Source: CAVVVS01 sp963751355
Lineage (GTDB): Bacteria; Bacteroidota; Ignavibacteria; Ignavibacteriales; Ignavibacteriaceae
NCBI GenBank assembly: GCA_963751355.1
Contig: CAVVVS010000053.1
Coordinates: 1-15,262, forward strand
Reading direction: 5' to 3'
Length of the DNA stretch: 15,262 nt
Every line of letters begins with the position of its first letter. The first letter of the stretch is position 1. This document shows, one piece after another, positions 1-6,694 of the stretch. The translations under genes and the position numbers were made by a program. The notes beneath the pieces were generated by a model. It ran no database searches, was not told the origin of the DNA, and was given only the letters and a program-made list of their open reading frames with translations.

Positions 1-201
1 AGGATCTCGTTGAATAAAATCAGAAACACCGAACTTATCCCGCCAAACATTCTCCGAAAGTATTCCGTCAATTTTTACAGTGTTATGAATGCGAACAGCA
101 TGAACCTTCATATTTTCATTGGTAATACCTAAATACCGGTTTCCGGCAAACAAAAGGACATTATAAAGAACCAGTGCCAAGATTATTATCCTTTTTAGCA
201 T
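1..201 (-). CDS. DUF5916-like / family 9 carbohydrate-binding-like secreted protein, N-terminal part only
   Basis: An open frame begins at an ATG (complement of 199-201) and runs off the left edge, giving 67 residues. It opens with Lys-Arg and a hydrophobic stretch (about residues 4-19), read as a signal peptide that ends near LLFAG. Residues 43-53 (KIDGILSENVW) followed by DFIQRDP at 61-67 match the start of the CBM9-like domain in DUF5916 proteins. In that family the domain precedes a large C-terminal beta-barrel-like region, and full proteins are usually several hundred residues. The likely location is therefore the periplasm or outer membrane. No strong ribosome-binding site is visible (only AGAAAG before the ATG). 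The family call rests on one short motif and the function of DUF5916 is not established. The gene is same-strand with the amylase operon but separated by 402 bp. Confidence 0.6.
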   Translation of the reverse strand, partial: MLKRIIILALVLYNVLLFAGNRYLGITNENMKVHAVRIHNTVKIDGILSENVWRDKFGVSDFIQRDP

Positions 202-603
202 TTATTCATCTTTCTCAATTTCTCTCTAACCCAAAGCAATAAAACTTTATTCATTTTATAGAGTCCCATTAATGAATGTTTTAGATTTACTAAATAATAT
301 TCTATTTTGTTTTAATAAGAATCGGTTTGTATTTAATTTAAATAAAAAGCCGACAATTGTGAGTGCATGCAGTTTACATATAGGCTATTGATGAAGATTA
401 AGTTTGTATTGATATTTATATAAATGATAATATAAAATCTCCTAATGAAGTTACCCATTAGATCATAATAATTATTTCATGATATAAAGAAAAATTTTTT
501 AATCAAACAGTTCAATATTAATTTACATCAATAATTCGGTCCGTCATCAAACAGATTTTCCATATATTAAAGTTTGCTCTCATTTTTATTAAATTCATCC
601 GCT
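202..603. other. AT-rich intergenic spacer with no recognised gene
   Basis: This 402-bp stretch lies between the 3' end of the amylase gene and the 5' end of the DUF5916-like gene, both on the minus strand. It has stop codons in all frames and I found no tRNA, repeat or insertion-sequence end in it. The only structure seen is a weak 6-bp inverted repeat, CTAATG/CATTAG (442-447 and 456-461, loop 8), followed on the minus strand by GGAGATTTTAT. It could help end the amylase transcript but is too weak to call. The minus-strand promoter for the DUF5916-like gene should lie in the 202-300 end. A TATAAAAT-like box is present there, but no matching upstream box is convincing. Confidence 0.5.
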
Positions 604-2436
604 TTAATTCAGATGATCTAATTGATAAATTTTTACCGATAACGGAAGAACGTGTATATCCAATTTAGCGTTTTTTTCCGCCGTGCCTGATAATGTACCT
701 TCGCCGCCTTTCATAAGTTCCTTAAATAAAATTTTCTTTCCGTAAACCGGTACATCAAATAAATCTTCTTTATTGCCAAGATTAAAAACAGCAATCACTT
801 CTTTATTTTTATATGTTCTCGAAAAAGCAAAAGATCTTTTTTTATCATTGGAATATAAAAATTTTAAATCACCTAATCTAAGAGCCGGGCTATTATCGCG
901 TATGGAAATAATTTTCTTATAAAATTTAAGAAGGTTTTTATTTACTTCTACTTTGTAGGAACCGAAACCTTTTTTAAAGCCTGATCCAGGCGTAATGACT
1001 TCATTATCGTACTTTAAATTTTCCCATACCATCGGTTTCCTGTCATAGGGATCGTCGGCTCCCCACATACCCACTTCATCTCCGTAATAAACCATTGGCG
1101 CGCCGCGATAAGTCATTTGAAATGCGGCAATCAATCTCTGCATATTGTAATCCGCCGAATCGGGTTTTCCTGGATTAAAATTAGGATTTCTTTCGTCTGC
1201 ACCCTGGTCGTAGTTTCTATCGGGATTCGCAATCATTGAAGACAGTCTTTCCGTATCATGACTATCCATTAAGTTCAGCAGTGCATAAAGATTTTGTTCC
1301 GGGTATGTTGTATCAATTTTATGAAGTTCATCAATAAATTCGGAAGCAGTTATTCTTTTCTTTTTAGCAATAAAAAACTTATCAACAGCGTATGCAAAAT
1401 TATAATTCATCAATGCGTCGAAAGGACCTTTTTTTGAGATAAATTTAGGAGACAATTCCCAGAGTTCTCCTACAATTAATGCATTCGGATTTATTGATTT
1501 TACAAGTCTGCTCCAATCATGCCAAAAACCCATCGGGACTTCATCAGCCACATCGAGTCGCCAGCCGTCAATACCGTCGGAAAGATCACCGTCGTTATCC
1601 GGATCCATCCATCTCTTGGTTGCATTGAAAATATATTGTTTTGGTCCCGGAGCCAGATCATTTTTAGTTCTGTTAAAAATTGGAAGCGACTTTGTGCCCC
1701 ACCACCCTTTATAATCAAATTCATTCTGCGGTGTATTAGGATTATCGAAAGATTTAATCTCGTACCAGTCCTTATATTTAGAATTTTTACCGTTTTTAAC
1801 AATATCCTGGAAAGCCCAAAATTGAACTCCTGTATGATTAAATACACCGTCTATTATTATTTTCATACCATGTTCATGAACGTCCTTAATTAATTTAAGG
1901 AATAGTTTATCGGCAGATGTCCATTTCCAGGTGGAGGGATCATCCGGTTTTTCAGAAGCGATTATTTTTTTGTCTCCTTCCGGATCAGGACCGAAGTTAA
2001 CATCAACATGATGATACGTTGAGCCGTCATATTTGTGAAGTGAAATAGCATCAAAAATTGGATTAATGTAGATTGCACCGATTCCTAATTTTTTTAGATA
2101 ATCTAAGTGATCAATAATTCCCTTCAAATCTCCACCGTATCTTCTCTCAAATAAATGACTTCTAAAACTGCCGCCTAATTTCTTCTCCCAACTTGCTTCC
2201 GAAAAAAAATTACTCGTCCATGGAGTTACATGCCAGTCCGCCGGTTTTTTGCCAAATTCGAGCGCAACTTTTTCTCCGTTAGGATCATTCTCGGAATCTC
2301 CGTTTGCAAATCTTTCGGGAAATATCTGATACCATACTATCCCCTTAGCCCACTGCGGAACTTTATTCTGAGCGAATATATTTAATGATAGTAAGCAAAG
2401 TATTGTAACTACAAAGATGAAAGAGGTTTTTTTCAT
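604..2436 (-). CDS. Secreted GH13 alpha-amylase family enzyme (neopullulanase/cyclomaltodextrinase-like)
   Basis: A 610-residue glycoside hydrolase expected to cut alpha-1,4 (perhaps alpha-1,6) bonds in starch-type oligosaccharides outside the cytoplasm. A signal peptide (Lys2-Lys3, hydrophobic core, FAQ at 21-23) leads into WYQIFPERFANGD (35-47), the typical GH13 barrel entry. All catalytic regions are visible: region I D196GVFNH201; region II GWRLDVAD with nucleophile Asp295; region III VGELW with acid/base Glu324; region IV DSHD with Asp394. A DPDNDGDLSDG segment (278-288) resembles the calcium-loop insertion of neopullulanase-like members. The N-terminal CBM34 domain of classical neopullulanases is absent; the C-terminal ~100 residues suit the usual beta-sandwich domain. 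The ATG overlaps the TGA of the upstream reductase gene (ATGA), so translation is probably coupled. Exact substrate and bond preference cannot be read from the sequence. Confidence 0.93.
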   Translation of the reverse strand: MKKTSFIFVVTILCLLSLNIFAQNKVPQWAKGIVWYQIFPERFANGDSENDPNGEKVALEFGKKPADWHVTPWTSNFFSEASWEKKLGGSFRSHLFERRYGGDLKGIIDHLDYLKKLGIGAIYINPIFDAISLHKYDGSTYHHVDVNFGPDPEGDKKIIASEKPDDPSTWKWTSADKLFLKLIKDVHEHGMKIIIDGVFNHTGVQFWAFQDIVKNGKNSKYKDWYEIKSFDNPNTPQNEFDYKGWWGTKSLPIFNRTKNDLAPGPKQYIFNATKRWMDPDNDGDLSDGIDGWRLDVADEVPMGFWHDWSRLVKSINPNALIVGELWELSPKFISKKGPFDALMNYNFAYAVDKFFIAKKKRITASEFIDELHKIDTTYPEQNLYALLNLMDSHDTERLSSMIANPDRNYDQGADERNPNFNPGKPDSADYNMQRLIAAFQMTYRGAPMVYYGDEVGMWGADDPYDRKPMVWENLKYDNEVITPGSGFKKGFGSYKVEVNKNLLKFYKKIISIRDNSPALRLGDLKFLYSNDKKRSFAFSRTYKNKEVIAVFNLGNKEDLFDVPVYGKKILFKELMKGGEGTLSGTAEKNAKLDIHVLPLSVKIYQLDHLN

Positions 2437-3350
2437 AGCGAGAGTTCTTTCTTCATAATTGCGAGAGATTCAAGGATAGTATGCGGTTTGAAGTTTAATT
2501 CCGTTTCAGCTTTGATTGTAATTAAACCTGATTTCAATGGTCGTTTGGCTGCTTGATTTAAATCCTTAGTTAATATCGGGGTAATTATGGATTTATCCAG
2601 ATTAAAAAAATCAGCTATTTTTTCCGTAAATTCGAAACGGGATAAAAGATCCTTCCCTCCGATATTATAGATACCCTGCTTTTTATATGCAATAACTTTG
2701 TTAATAGCCTGAACAAGATCATCCAAAAAAGTTGGATTATTAATTTGATCGGTTACTATTCGTATAGGTTTACTGGAGCGGATTGAATTAATCACCCATC
2801 TCACAAAATCAGGACGGCTGTCAGCAGCGTGTCCGTACAATACATTAGTTCTTAAAATAGTGTAAGAAGCTCCGCTTATTTTCAAAGCATTTTCGCTGGC
2901 AAGTTTTGTTCTGCCGTAATAACCTAGCGGATTCGGTTTTGCGGTTTCAGGATAAGGCCCTCTTTTTCCGTCAAAAATATAATCTGAAGAAATATGAATT
3001 AGATGTATATCCAGAACCCTGCCGGCTTCAGCAAGATACTCAACTCCCTTCACATTAACTCTCCAGGCAGATTCGCGTTCAGATTCGCTGGCATCAACGT
3101 TAGTGAAGGCTGCGGCATTCACAATAATATCCGGATAAAAATCATATATAACTCTCTTGATTTCATCCCTCTTTGTCATATCACATTGTACATAGTCAAT
3201 CGTATTAATAACACAGCTATCTTCTATCGAGCAGCCAAATAACTGGGTGTTATTTTCTTTCAGATAAAAATCAATAACCCGCTGTCCGAGCATTCCGTTA
3301 GCACCGACTACCAAAATTCTTCTTTTAATTAAATCGTTTGAAAACATCAT
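2433..3350 (-). CDS. rfbD: RmlD-type dTDP-4-dehydrorhamnose reductase / NAD(P)-dependent sugar reductase
   Basis: A 305-residue short-chain dehydrogenase/reductase of the RmlD substrate-binding family, cytoplasmic. The family reduces dTDP-4-keto-L-rhamnose to dTDP-L-rhamnose; close relatives act on other nucleotide sugars. Visible signatures are the Rossmann loop G16ANGMLG22, VNAAAFTNVD (77-86), SSDYIFDG (121-128), the catalytic Y145xxxK149 and a KRPLKSGL segment (269-276) typical of RmlD. Length is normal for the family. The start has two adjacent ATG codons with an A-rich leader and no Shine-Dalgarno, so residue 1 or 2 is equally possible. It overlaps the kinase gene upstream by 26 bp and the amylase gene downstream by 4 bp. 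No rmlA, rmlB or rmlC lies nearby, so the rhamnose role is inferred from family resemblance alone. Confidence 0.85.
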   Translation of the reverse strand: MMFSNDLIKRRILVVGANGMLGQRVIDFYLKENNTQLFGCSIEDSCVINTIDYVQCDMTKRDEIKRVIYDFYPDIIVNAAAFTNVDASESERESAWRVNVKGVEYLAEAGRVLDIHLIHISSDYIFDGKRGPYPETAKPNPLGYYGRTKLASENALKISGASYTILRTNVLYGHAADSRPDFVRWVINSIRSSKPIRIVTDQINNPTFLDDLVQAINKVIAYKKQGIYNIGGKDLLSRFEFTEKIADFFNLDKSIITPILTKDLNQAAKRPLKSGLITIKAETELNFKPHTILESLAIMKKELSL

Positions 3351-4224
3351 TTTTTAAATTATTAAATTTATTCAAATCAAGATATGACACTACGCAGCCA
3401 GCCGCAATGTTAGCAAAACGCAGTGAATCTTCAATATTTCTATCTTTAATATAAGTATAAAAAAAAGTTGCCCCAAAAACATCGCCGCATCCAATCTGAT
3501 TAGTACCTTTAACTTCAATAGCATTACTGAAAAATGAAATTATTTTATTATTTTTTAAAGAATAAGCATGTGCACCTAATTTCCCCCGGGTTACAATTAA
3601 TATTTTAACGCCGAAATTAAGTACTTCATTTATAATTTCTTTTTCAATTTTTTTGGCGGTTAATACCTTTAATTCACTTTCATTTACCTGGAGAATATCG
3701 ATGCATTCAGCCCATTTTTTGAATTCTGGAATCTGCCGGAATTCTCTTTTCATATTTTCATCCAAACCTCGCGCAAGTGTGTGAACATCAAGATAAATTA
3801 TGCCGCTAAAATTTTTCCTGATATTTATCAACTGCTCAAGATTTATATCAAATCCGGTAATCATGTTTATCAAAATTCCAGTAAATCGAGAAAAATCACT
3901 AATATCTATATCCAGATTTTTTGTAATGTTTTCGTAAGTTTCGCCTCGCTCCTTAAAATCGTGCAGCGTAAGAAACACTTTGGGAATTCTCTCTACTGTT
4001 TGAAAATAAGTACTGCTTAACTCATCGTAAAGCGGTAAAAACAAATGCCTGTTTTTCTGTTCGATTGAAGTACAAAGGAAAAACTCATCATTCTTATCCA
4101 CTAAGCTGTTTAGAGCTATTGCTGTGTAAAAAATACCGCCCGGTTTTGTAATTTCGTTTTCTTTGGTACCAAAATGATCTTCAACGGTATGTCCGATTAC
4201 TAAAAACTTCATGATAAAAAACAT
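3325..4224 (-). CDS. PfkB-family carbohydrate/nucleoside kinase
   Basis: A 299-residue member of the ribokinase/PfkB superfamily, which transfers phosphate from ATP to a sugar or nucleoside hydroxyl in the cytoplasm. The C-terminal PfkB signature is present as NQIGCGDVFGATFFY (242-256) with the catalytic base Asp248; the usual GAGD is GCGD here. Residues LQVNESEL (178-185) match the NxxE magnesium/phosphate motif, and KPGGIFYTAIAL (27-38) matches the N-terminal substrate-binding glycine pair. The substrate cannot be named. Two starts are possible: the ATG at 4224 or the ATG four codons later (4212), where the conserved MKFLVIGHT strand begins; neither has a clear ribosome-binding site. The 3' end overlaps the reductase gene by 26 bp, making this the first gene of a three-gene minus-strand operon with the sugar reductase and secreted amylase. 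Confidence 0.85.
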   Translation of the reverse strand: MFFIMKFLVIGHTVEDHFGTKENEITKPGGIFYTAIALNSLVDKNDEFFLCTSIEQKNRHLFLPLYDELSSTYFQTVERIPKVFLTLHDFKERGETYENITKNLDIDISDFSRFTGILINMITGFDINLEQLINIRKNFSGIIYLDVHTLARGLDENMKREFRQIPEFKKWAECIDILQVNESELKVLTAKKIEKEIINEVLNFGVKILIVTRGKLGAHAYSLKNNKIISFFSNAIEVKGTNQIGCGDVFGATFFYTYIKDRNIEDSLRFANIAAGCVVSYLDLNKFNNLKNDVFKRFN

Positions 4225-4412
4225 ACAATGATTTTATATAAATATATAAAATAAATTTGAATGAATTAAAGGTGAGGCAGTTCAAGATCATTTTGTTGAA
4301 ATAAATGTTCTTCATAAAAGTTAATGTGTTTTTTTAATTACATTTGTGGATCAATTCGGCAAACTGACCTACGATAACTCAAATGATTCTTTCACACAAA
4401 CTATCAGTCTGC

Positions 4413-4426
4413 TCATTTATAAATGA
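4413..4426. promoter_or_regulatory. Perfect 14-bp palindrome, possible operator
   Basis: TCATTTATAAATGA reads identically on both strands and sits about midway between the divergent pfkB and bshA genes. It is partly enclosed by a second inverted pair, CTATCA (4401-4406) and TGATAG (4424-4429). A dimeric regulator site is possible. In AT-rich DNA a 14-bp palindrome can arise by chance, so this is only a candidate. Confidence 0.25.
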
Positions 4427-4560
4427 TAGCCACACACGCAATGCTTTTAATGATTATCTCACATTAGCTTTATATCACACCGCACCAATTACAACTCTTA
4501 TGTATGTGTATAATTTTCCTTAAATTCATTTATATTGTGTTGTTAATTTTACGATTTTGA

Positions 4561-4673
4561 GAGTCGGAATTAAGTAAGGTATTTTGTTTAACTAAAGTTT
4601 TAAATTTTAATAATTCCGGCATATTCCGAAAGTAATTTAAAATTTACCTTTTTAATTCCGCCTCTTTTGACTC
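4561..4673. repeat. Nested imperfect inverted repeats upstream of bshA
   Basis: The outer arms GGAATTAA (4566-4573) and AAGGTA (4576-4581) pair with TACCTT (4645-4650) and TTAATTCC (4652-4659). An inner pair is AAATTTTAA (4602-4610) with TTAAAATTT (4637-4645). Outermost, GAGTC (4561-4565) faces GACTC (4669-4673) with an unequal spacer. The hexamer ATTCCG occurs at 4613-4618, 4623-4628 and 4655-4660, and inverted as CGGAAT at 4565-4570. The block ends 28 bp before the bshA start, so it may form a structured 5' leader or a cluster of protein-binding sites. A decayed small mobile element is an alternative. Confidence 0.45.
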
Positions 4674-4701
4674 TTTCAATATTACAGAAATTAAGGACAC
4701 T

Positions 4702-5826
4702 ATGAAAATTGGAATTACTTGCTACCCGACTTACGGCGGAAGCGGTGTTATCGCGACGGAACTTGGTAAAGCTTTGGCATTAAAAGGACACGAGGTTCAC
4801 TTTATCAGCTATGCACTACCCTTCCGGCTGACAAACTTCGTTGAAAATGTTGTGTTTCATGAAGTGGAGATGAGCAGTTACCCGCTATTTGAATTTCCGC
4901 TTTACAGTCTGGCGCTTGCCAGTAAAATGGTTGAGGTTGCAGAATTCGAAAAATTAGATTTATTCCATGTACATTACGCTATTCCGCATGCAACCAGTGC
5001 CTACCTGGCACGGCAAATGCTGAAGGACAAACGGGATATTAAAATTACAACGACTTTACACGGTACGGACATTACTCTTGTCGGCTTGGAGCCTTCATTT
5101 TTACCCTTGGTAAAATTCAGTATTGAACAAAGCAACGGCGTTACTGCCGTATCGCGGTTTTTAAAAGAAAAAACCATAACCAACTACGATATCGAGAAAG
5201 ATATTGAAGTAATCCCGAACTTTATCGATACTGATCTGTACAAACCAAAAGTTGACGGAATTTTCAGAGAACATCTTGCACCTAAGGGTGAAAAGATACT
5301 CGTTCATACTTCAAATTTTCGCCCGGTAAAGCGAGTACCGGATACGATTAGAATTTTCGAACAGGTGCACAAAGAAGTACCGTCAAAATTGGTCCTTGTA
5401 GGAGACGGTCCGGACAGATCTGAATGCGAAAGGCTTTGCAGGGAACTGAAGCTTTGTGATCATGTTAAATTTTTAGGAAAGCAGGACGGTCTTGTAGAAA
5501 TTCTGAATGCATCCGATTTATTTTTAATCCCGTCCCAATCCGAAAGCTTTGGATTGGCTGCACTCGAAGCAATGTCGTGCGGTATCCCGGTTATAAGTTC
5601 CAGCGTTGGGGGCTTGCCTGAATTAATTAGACATAATGAAACAGGATTTATTGCCGAGATTGGTGATATAGATAGAATGGCAAAATATGCTATTGATCTT
5701 TTAACCAATCAAAAGAAATATAAATTATTCTCAGAGAATTCCAGAAAAAGAGCTGTGGAAAATTTTGATAAATCCATTGTTGTACCTACGTATGAGAACC
5801 ATTATAGAAAAATTCTAGAAGAATGA
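4702..5826 (+). CDS. bshA: BshA: N-acetyl-alpha-D-glucosaminyl L-malate synthase (bacillithiol synthesis)
   Basis: A 374-residue GT4-family retaining glycosyltransferase that joins N-acetylglucosamine from UDP-GlcNAc to L-malate, the first step of bacillithiol synthesis. The N-terminus MKIGITCYPTYGGSG with GGSG at 12-15 and FISYALPFRL (34-43) is characteristic of BshA rather than general GT4 enzymes. TLHGTDITLVG (118-128), VHTSNFRPVKR (201-211) and the nucleotide-sugar EX7E motif E281SFGLAALE289 are also present. Length fits the family (about 375-380). The ATG follows AAGGA (4693-4697) at a 4-nt spacing. It leads a four-gene operon; bshB and bshC are not in this window. Chlorobi relatives make N-methyl-bacillithiol, so the end product here could be either thiol. 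Confidence 0.95.
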   Translation: MKIGITCYPTYGGSGVIATELGKALALKGHEVHFISYALPFRLTNFVENVVFHEVEMSSYPLFEFPLYSLALASKMVEVAEFEKLDLFHVHYAIPHATSAYLARQMLKDKRDIKITTTLHGTDITLVGLEPSFLPLVKFSIEQSNGVTAVSRFLKEKTITNYDIEKDIEVIPNFIDTDLYKPKVDGIFREHLAPKGEKILVHTSNFRPVKRVPDTIRIFEQVHKEVPSKLVLVGDGPDRSECERLCRELKLCDHVKFLGKQDGLVEILNASDLFLIPSQSESFGLAALEAMSCGIPVISSSVGGLPELIRHNETGFIAEIGDIDRMAKYAIDLLTNQKKYKLFSENSRKRAVENFDKSIVVPTYENHYRKILEE

Positions 5827-5833
5827 TGAACCG

Positions 5834-6250
5834 ATGATTATTTACTGTGCGGGACCTATCAGGGGAGATGTTAAGTATCGAAATTTTTTCAAAGAAATTA
5901 TTAATTATCTGGTTGAATCCGGCCATACTGCTTTAACAGAATTAAACGATATTTTTCACACTTCAATACCCTTGACGAATGAACAAATATTTAAACGTGA
6001 TATAAAGTGGCTTGAAAAAAGTAAGCTGGTTATCGCTGAAGTTTCAGGACCAAGCCTTGGAACCGGTTTTGAAATTGCTTATTCTTTATATAATTTAAGA
6101 AAGCCTGTTCTGGCGGTTGCATATTCGAATGCCGGTAAAATTTCTGCCATGATTGATGGTTGTAATAATAAACATCTCACTTTAAAATATTATGCAGATA
6201 TTGATGAACTGAAAAAAATATTATCAAATTATTTAGATAATGAAAAATAA
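5834..6250 (+). CDS. DNPH1/Rcl-like 2'-deoxynucleoside 5'-phosphate N-hydrolase (nucleoside deoxyribosyltransferase family)
   Basis: A 138-residue cytoplasmic protein of the nucleoside 2-deoxyribosyltransferase superfamily. The DNPH1 branch cuts the N-glycosidic bond of deoxynucleoside monophosphates, giving free base and deoxyribose 5-phosphate, and in animals removes hydroxymethyl-dUMP. Matches to DNPH1 run the whole length: YCAGPIRG (4-11), FKRDIKWLEKSKLVIAEVS (53-71) with conserved Asp56, PSLGTGFEIAYS (73-84) with predicted catalytic Glu80, and ISAMIDG (103-109). The size also suits DNPH1. The gene begins 7 bp after bshA and ends 7 bp before the next gene, so it should be cotranscribed with both. 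The true substrate is not certain: relatives in this superfamily also transfer deoxyribose between bases. Confidence 0.83.
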   Translation: MIIYCAGPIRGDVKYRNFFKEIINYLVESGHTALTELNDIFHTSIPLTNEQIFKRDIKWLEKSKLVIAEVSGPSLGTGFEIAYSLYNLRKPVLAVAYSNAGKISAMIDGCNNKHLTLKYYADIDELKKILSNYLDNEK

Positions 6251-6257
6251 TTATTAA

Positions 6258-6686
6258 ATGAGTGAAAAAGAATTCATTTCATCGTGGAAATTAAAACTGG
6301 AATCCGGAAACTTAAAAAATTTTCCAGGTAATTTTGTAAATGCTGAAAGTTTTAAGGAACTGAGACTGCCGGCTAAAACGCTTGTTATGGGAGAAGAGTT
6401 TTTCGGAACATTCGAAATACTTACTGTCGACGGGAACCCGGTTCATCAGGCTAGTACATATGCTCAAGCAAAATATATATTGTACGCAAACCGCAATAAA
6501 CCTGAAGTAATTCCGATACCTGCTGATGAAGATGCGGTAAAAAAAGCCAATTCAAATTACGAAACTTACCTGGATTCTCTTATTAAGGATATCGAAAAAG
6601 ATTATAAAAAAAATTTCCCGGCTGAAAAGAATTCGAAAAGCATAACGAACGAAATTTTTAGGTTACTTAATTTAACGCGATACTGA
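6258..6686 (+). CDS. Conserved-looking hypothetical protein in the bshA operon
   Basis: A 142-residue protein that I do not recognise. It has no signal peptide, membrane segment or cysteine, so it is probably cytoplasmic. It starts with a charged helix (residues 1-20), then a beta-rich part including TLVMGEEFFGTFEILTVDG (41-59), and from about 90 onward a strongly charged helical region (EDAVKKANSNYETYLDSLIK, 91-110). The alternation of a compact middle and a helical, lysine-rich end could suit a nucleic-acid or protein partner, but that is a guess. Gaps of 7 bp upstream and 8 bp downstream place it firmly inside the operon with bshA, the DNPH1-like hydrolase and the RNA methyltransferase, and its base composition matches theirs. 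Confidence 0.8.
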   Translation: MSEKEFISSWKLKLESGNLKNFPGNFVNAESFKELRLPAKTLVMGEEFFGTFEILTVDGNPVHQASTYAQAKYILYANRNKPEVIPIPADEDAVKKANSNYETYLDSLIKDIEKDYKKNFPAEKNSKSITNEIFRLLNLTRY

Positions 6687-6694
6687 GAAACAAT

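Larger units (their letters stand above)
4225..4701. other. Divergent intergenic region between the sugar operon and the bshA operon
   Basis: This 477-bp AT-rich region must carry the promoters of both divergent operons. It holds a perfect 14-bp palindrome (4413-4426) and a nested inverted-repeat structure (4561-4673), listed separately. A 46-codon plus-strand frame (4383-4523) has no ribosome-binding site or recognisable protein and is not called. No tRNA, riboswitch family or transposase remnant was recognised. Confidence 0.5.

Noticed and set aside
442..461. Weak hairpin CTAATG/CATTAG downstream of the amylase gene as a terminator
   Set aside because: Only a 6-bp, mostly A-T stem about 140 nt past the stop and with an interrupted T-run; not convincing.
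1519..1893. 124-codon plus-strand open frame and a 115-codon minus-strand frame (1500-1847) within the amylase gene
   Set aside because: Both lie wholly inside a gene with complete catalytic motifs and have no recognisable protein features or ribosome-binding site.
4383..4523. 46-codon plus-strand open frame in the pfkB-bshA spacer
   Set aside because: No Shine-Dalgarno site, no recognisable motif, and length expected by chance.
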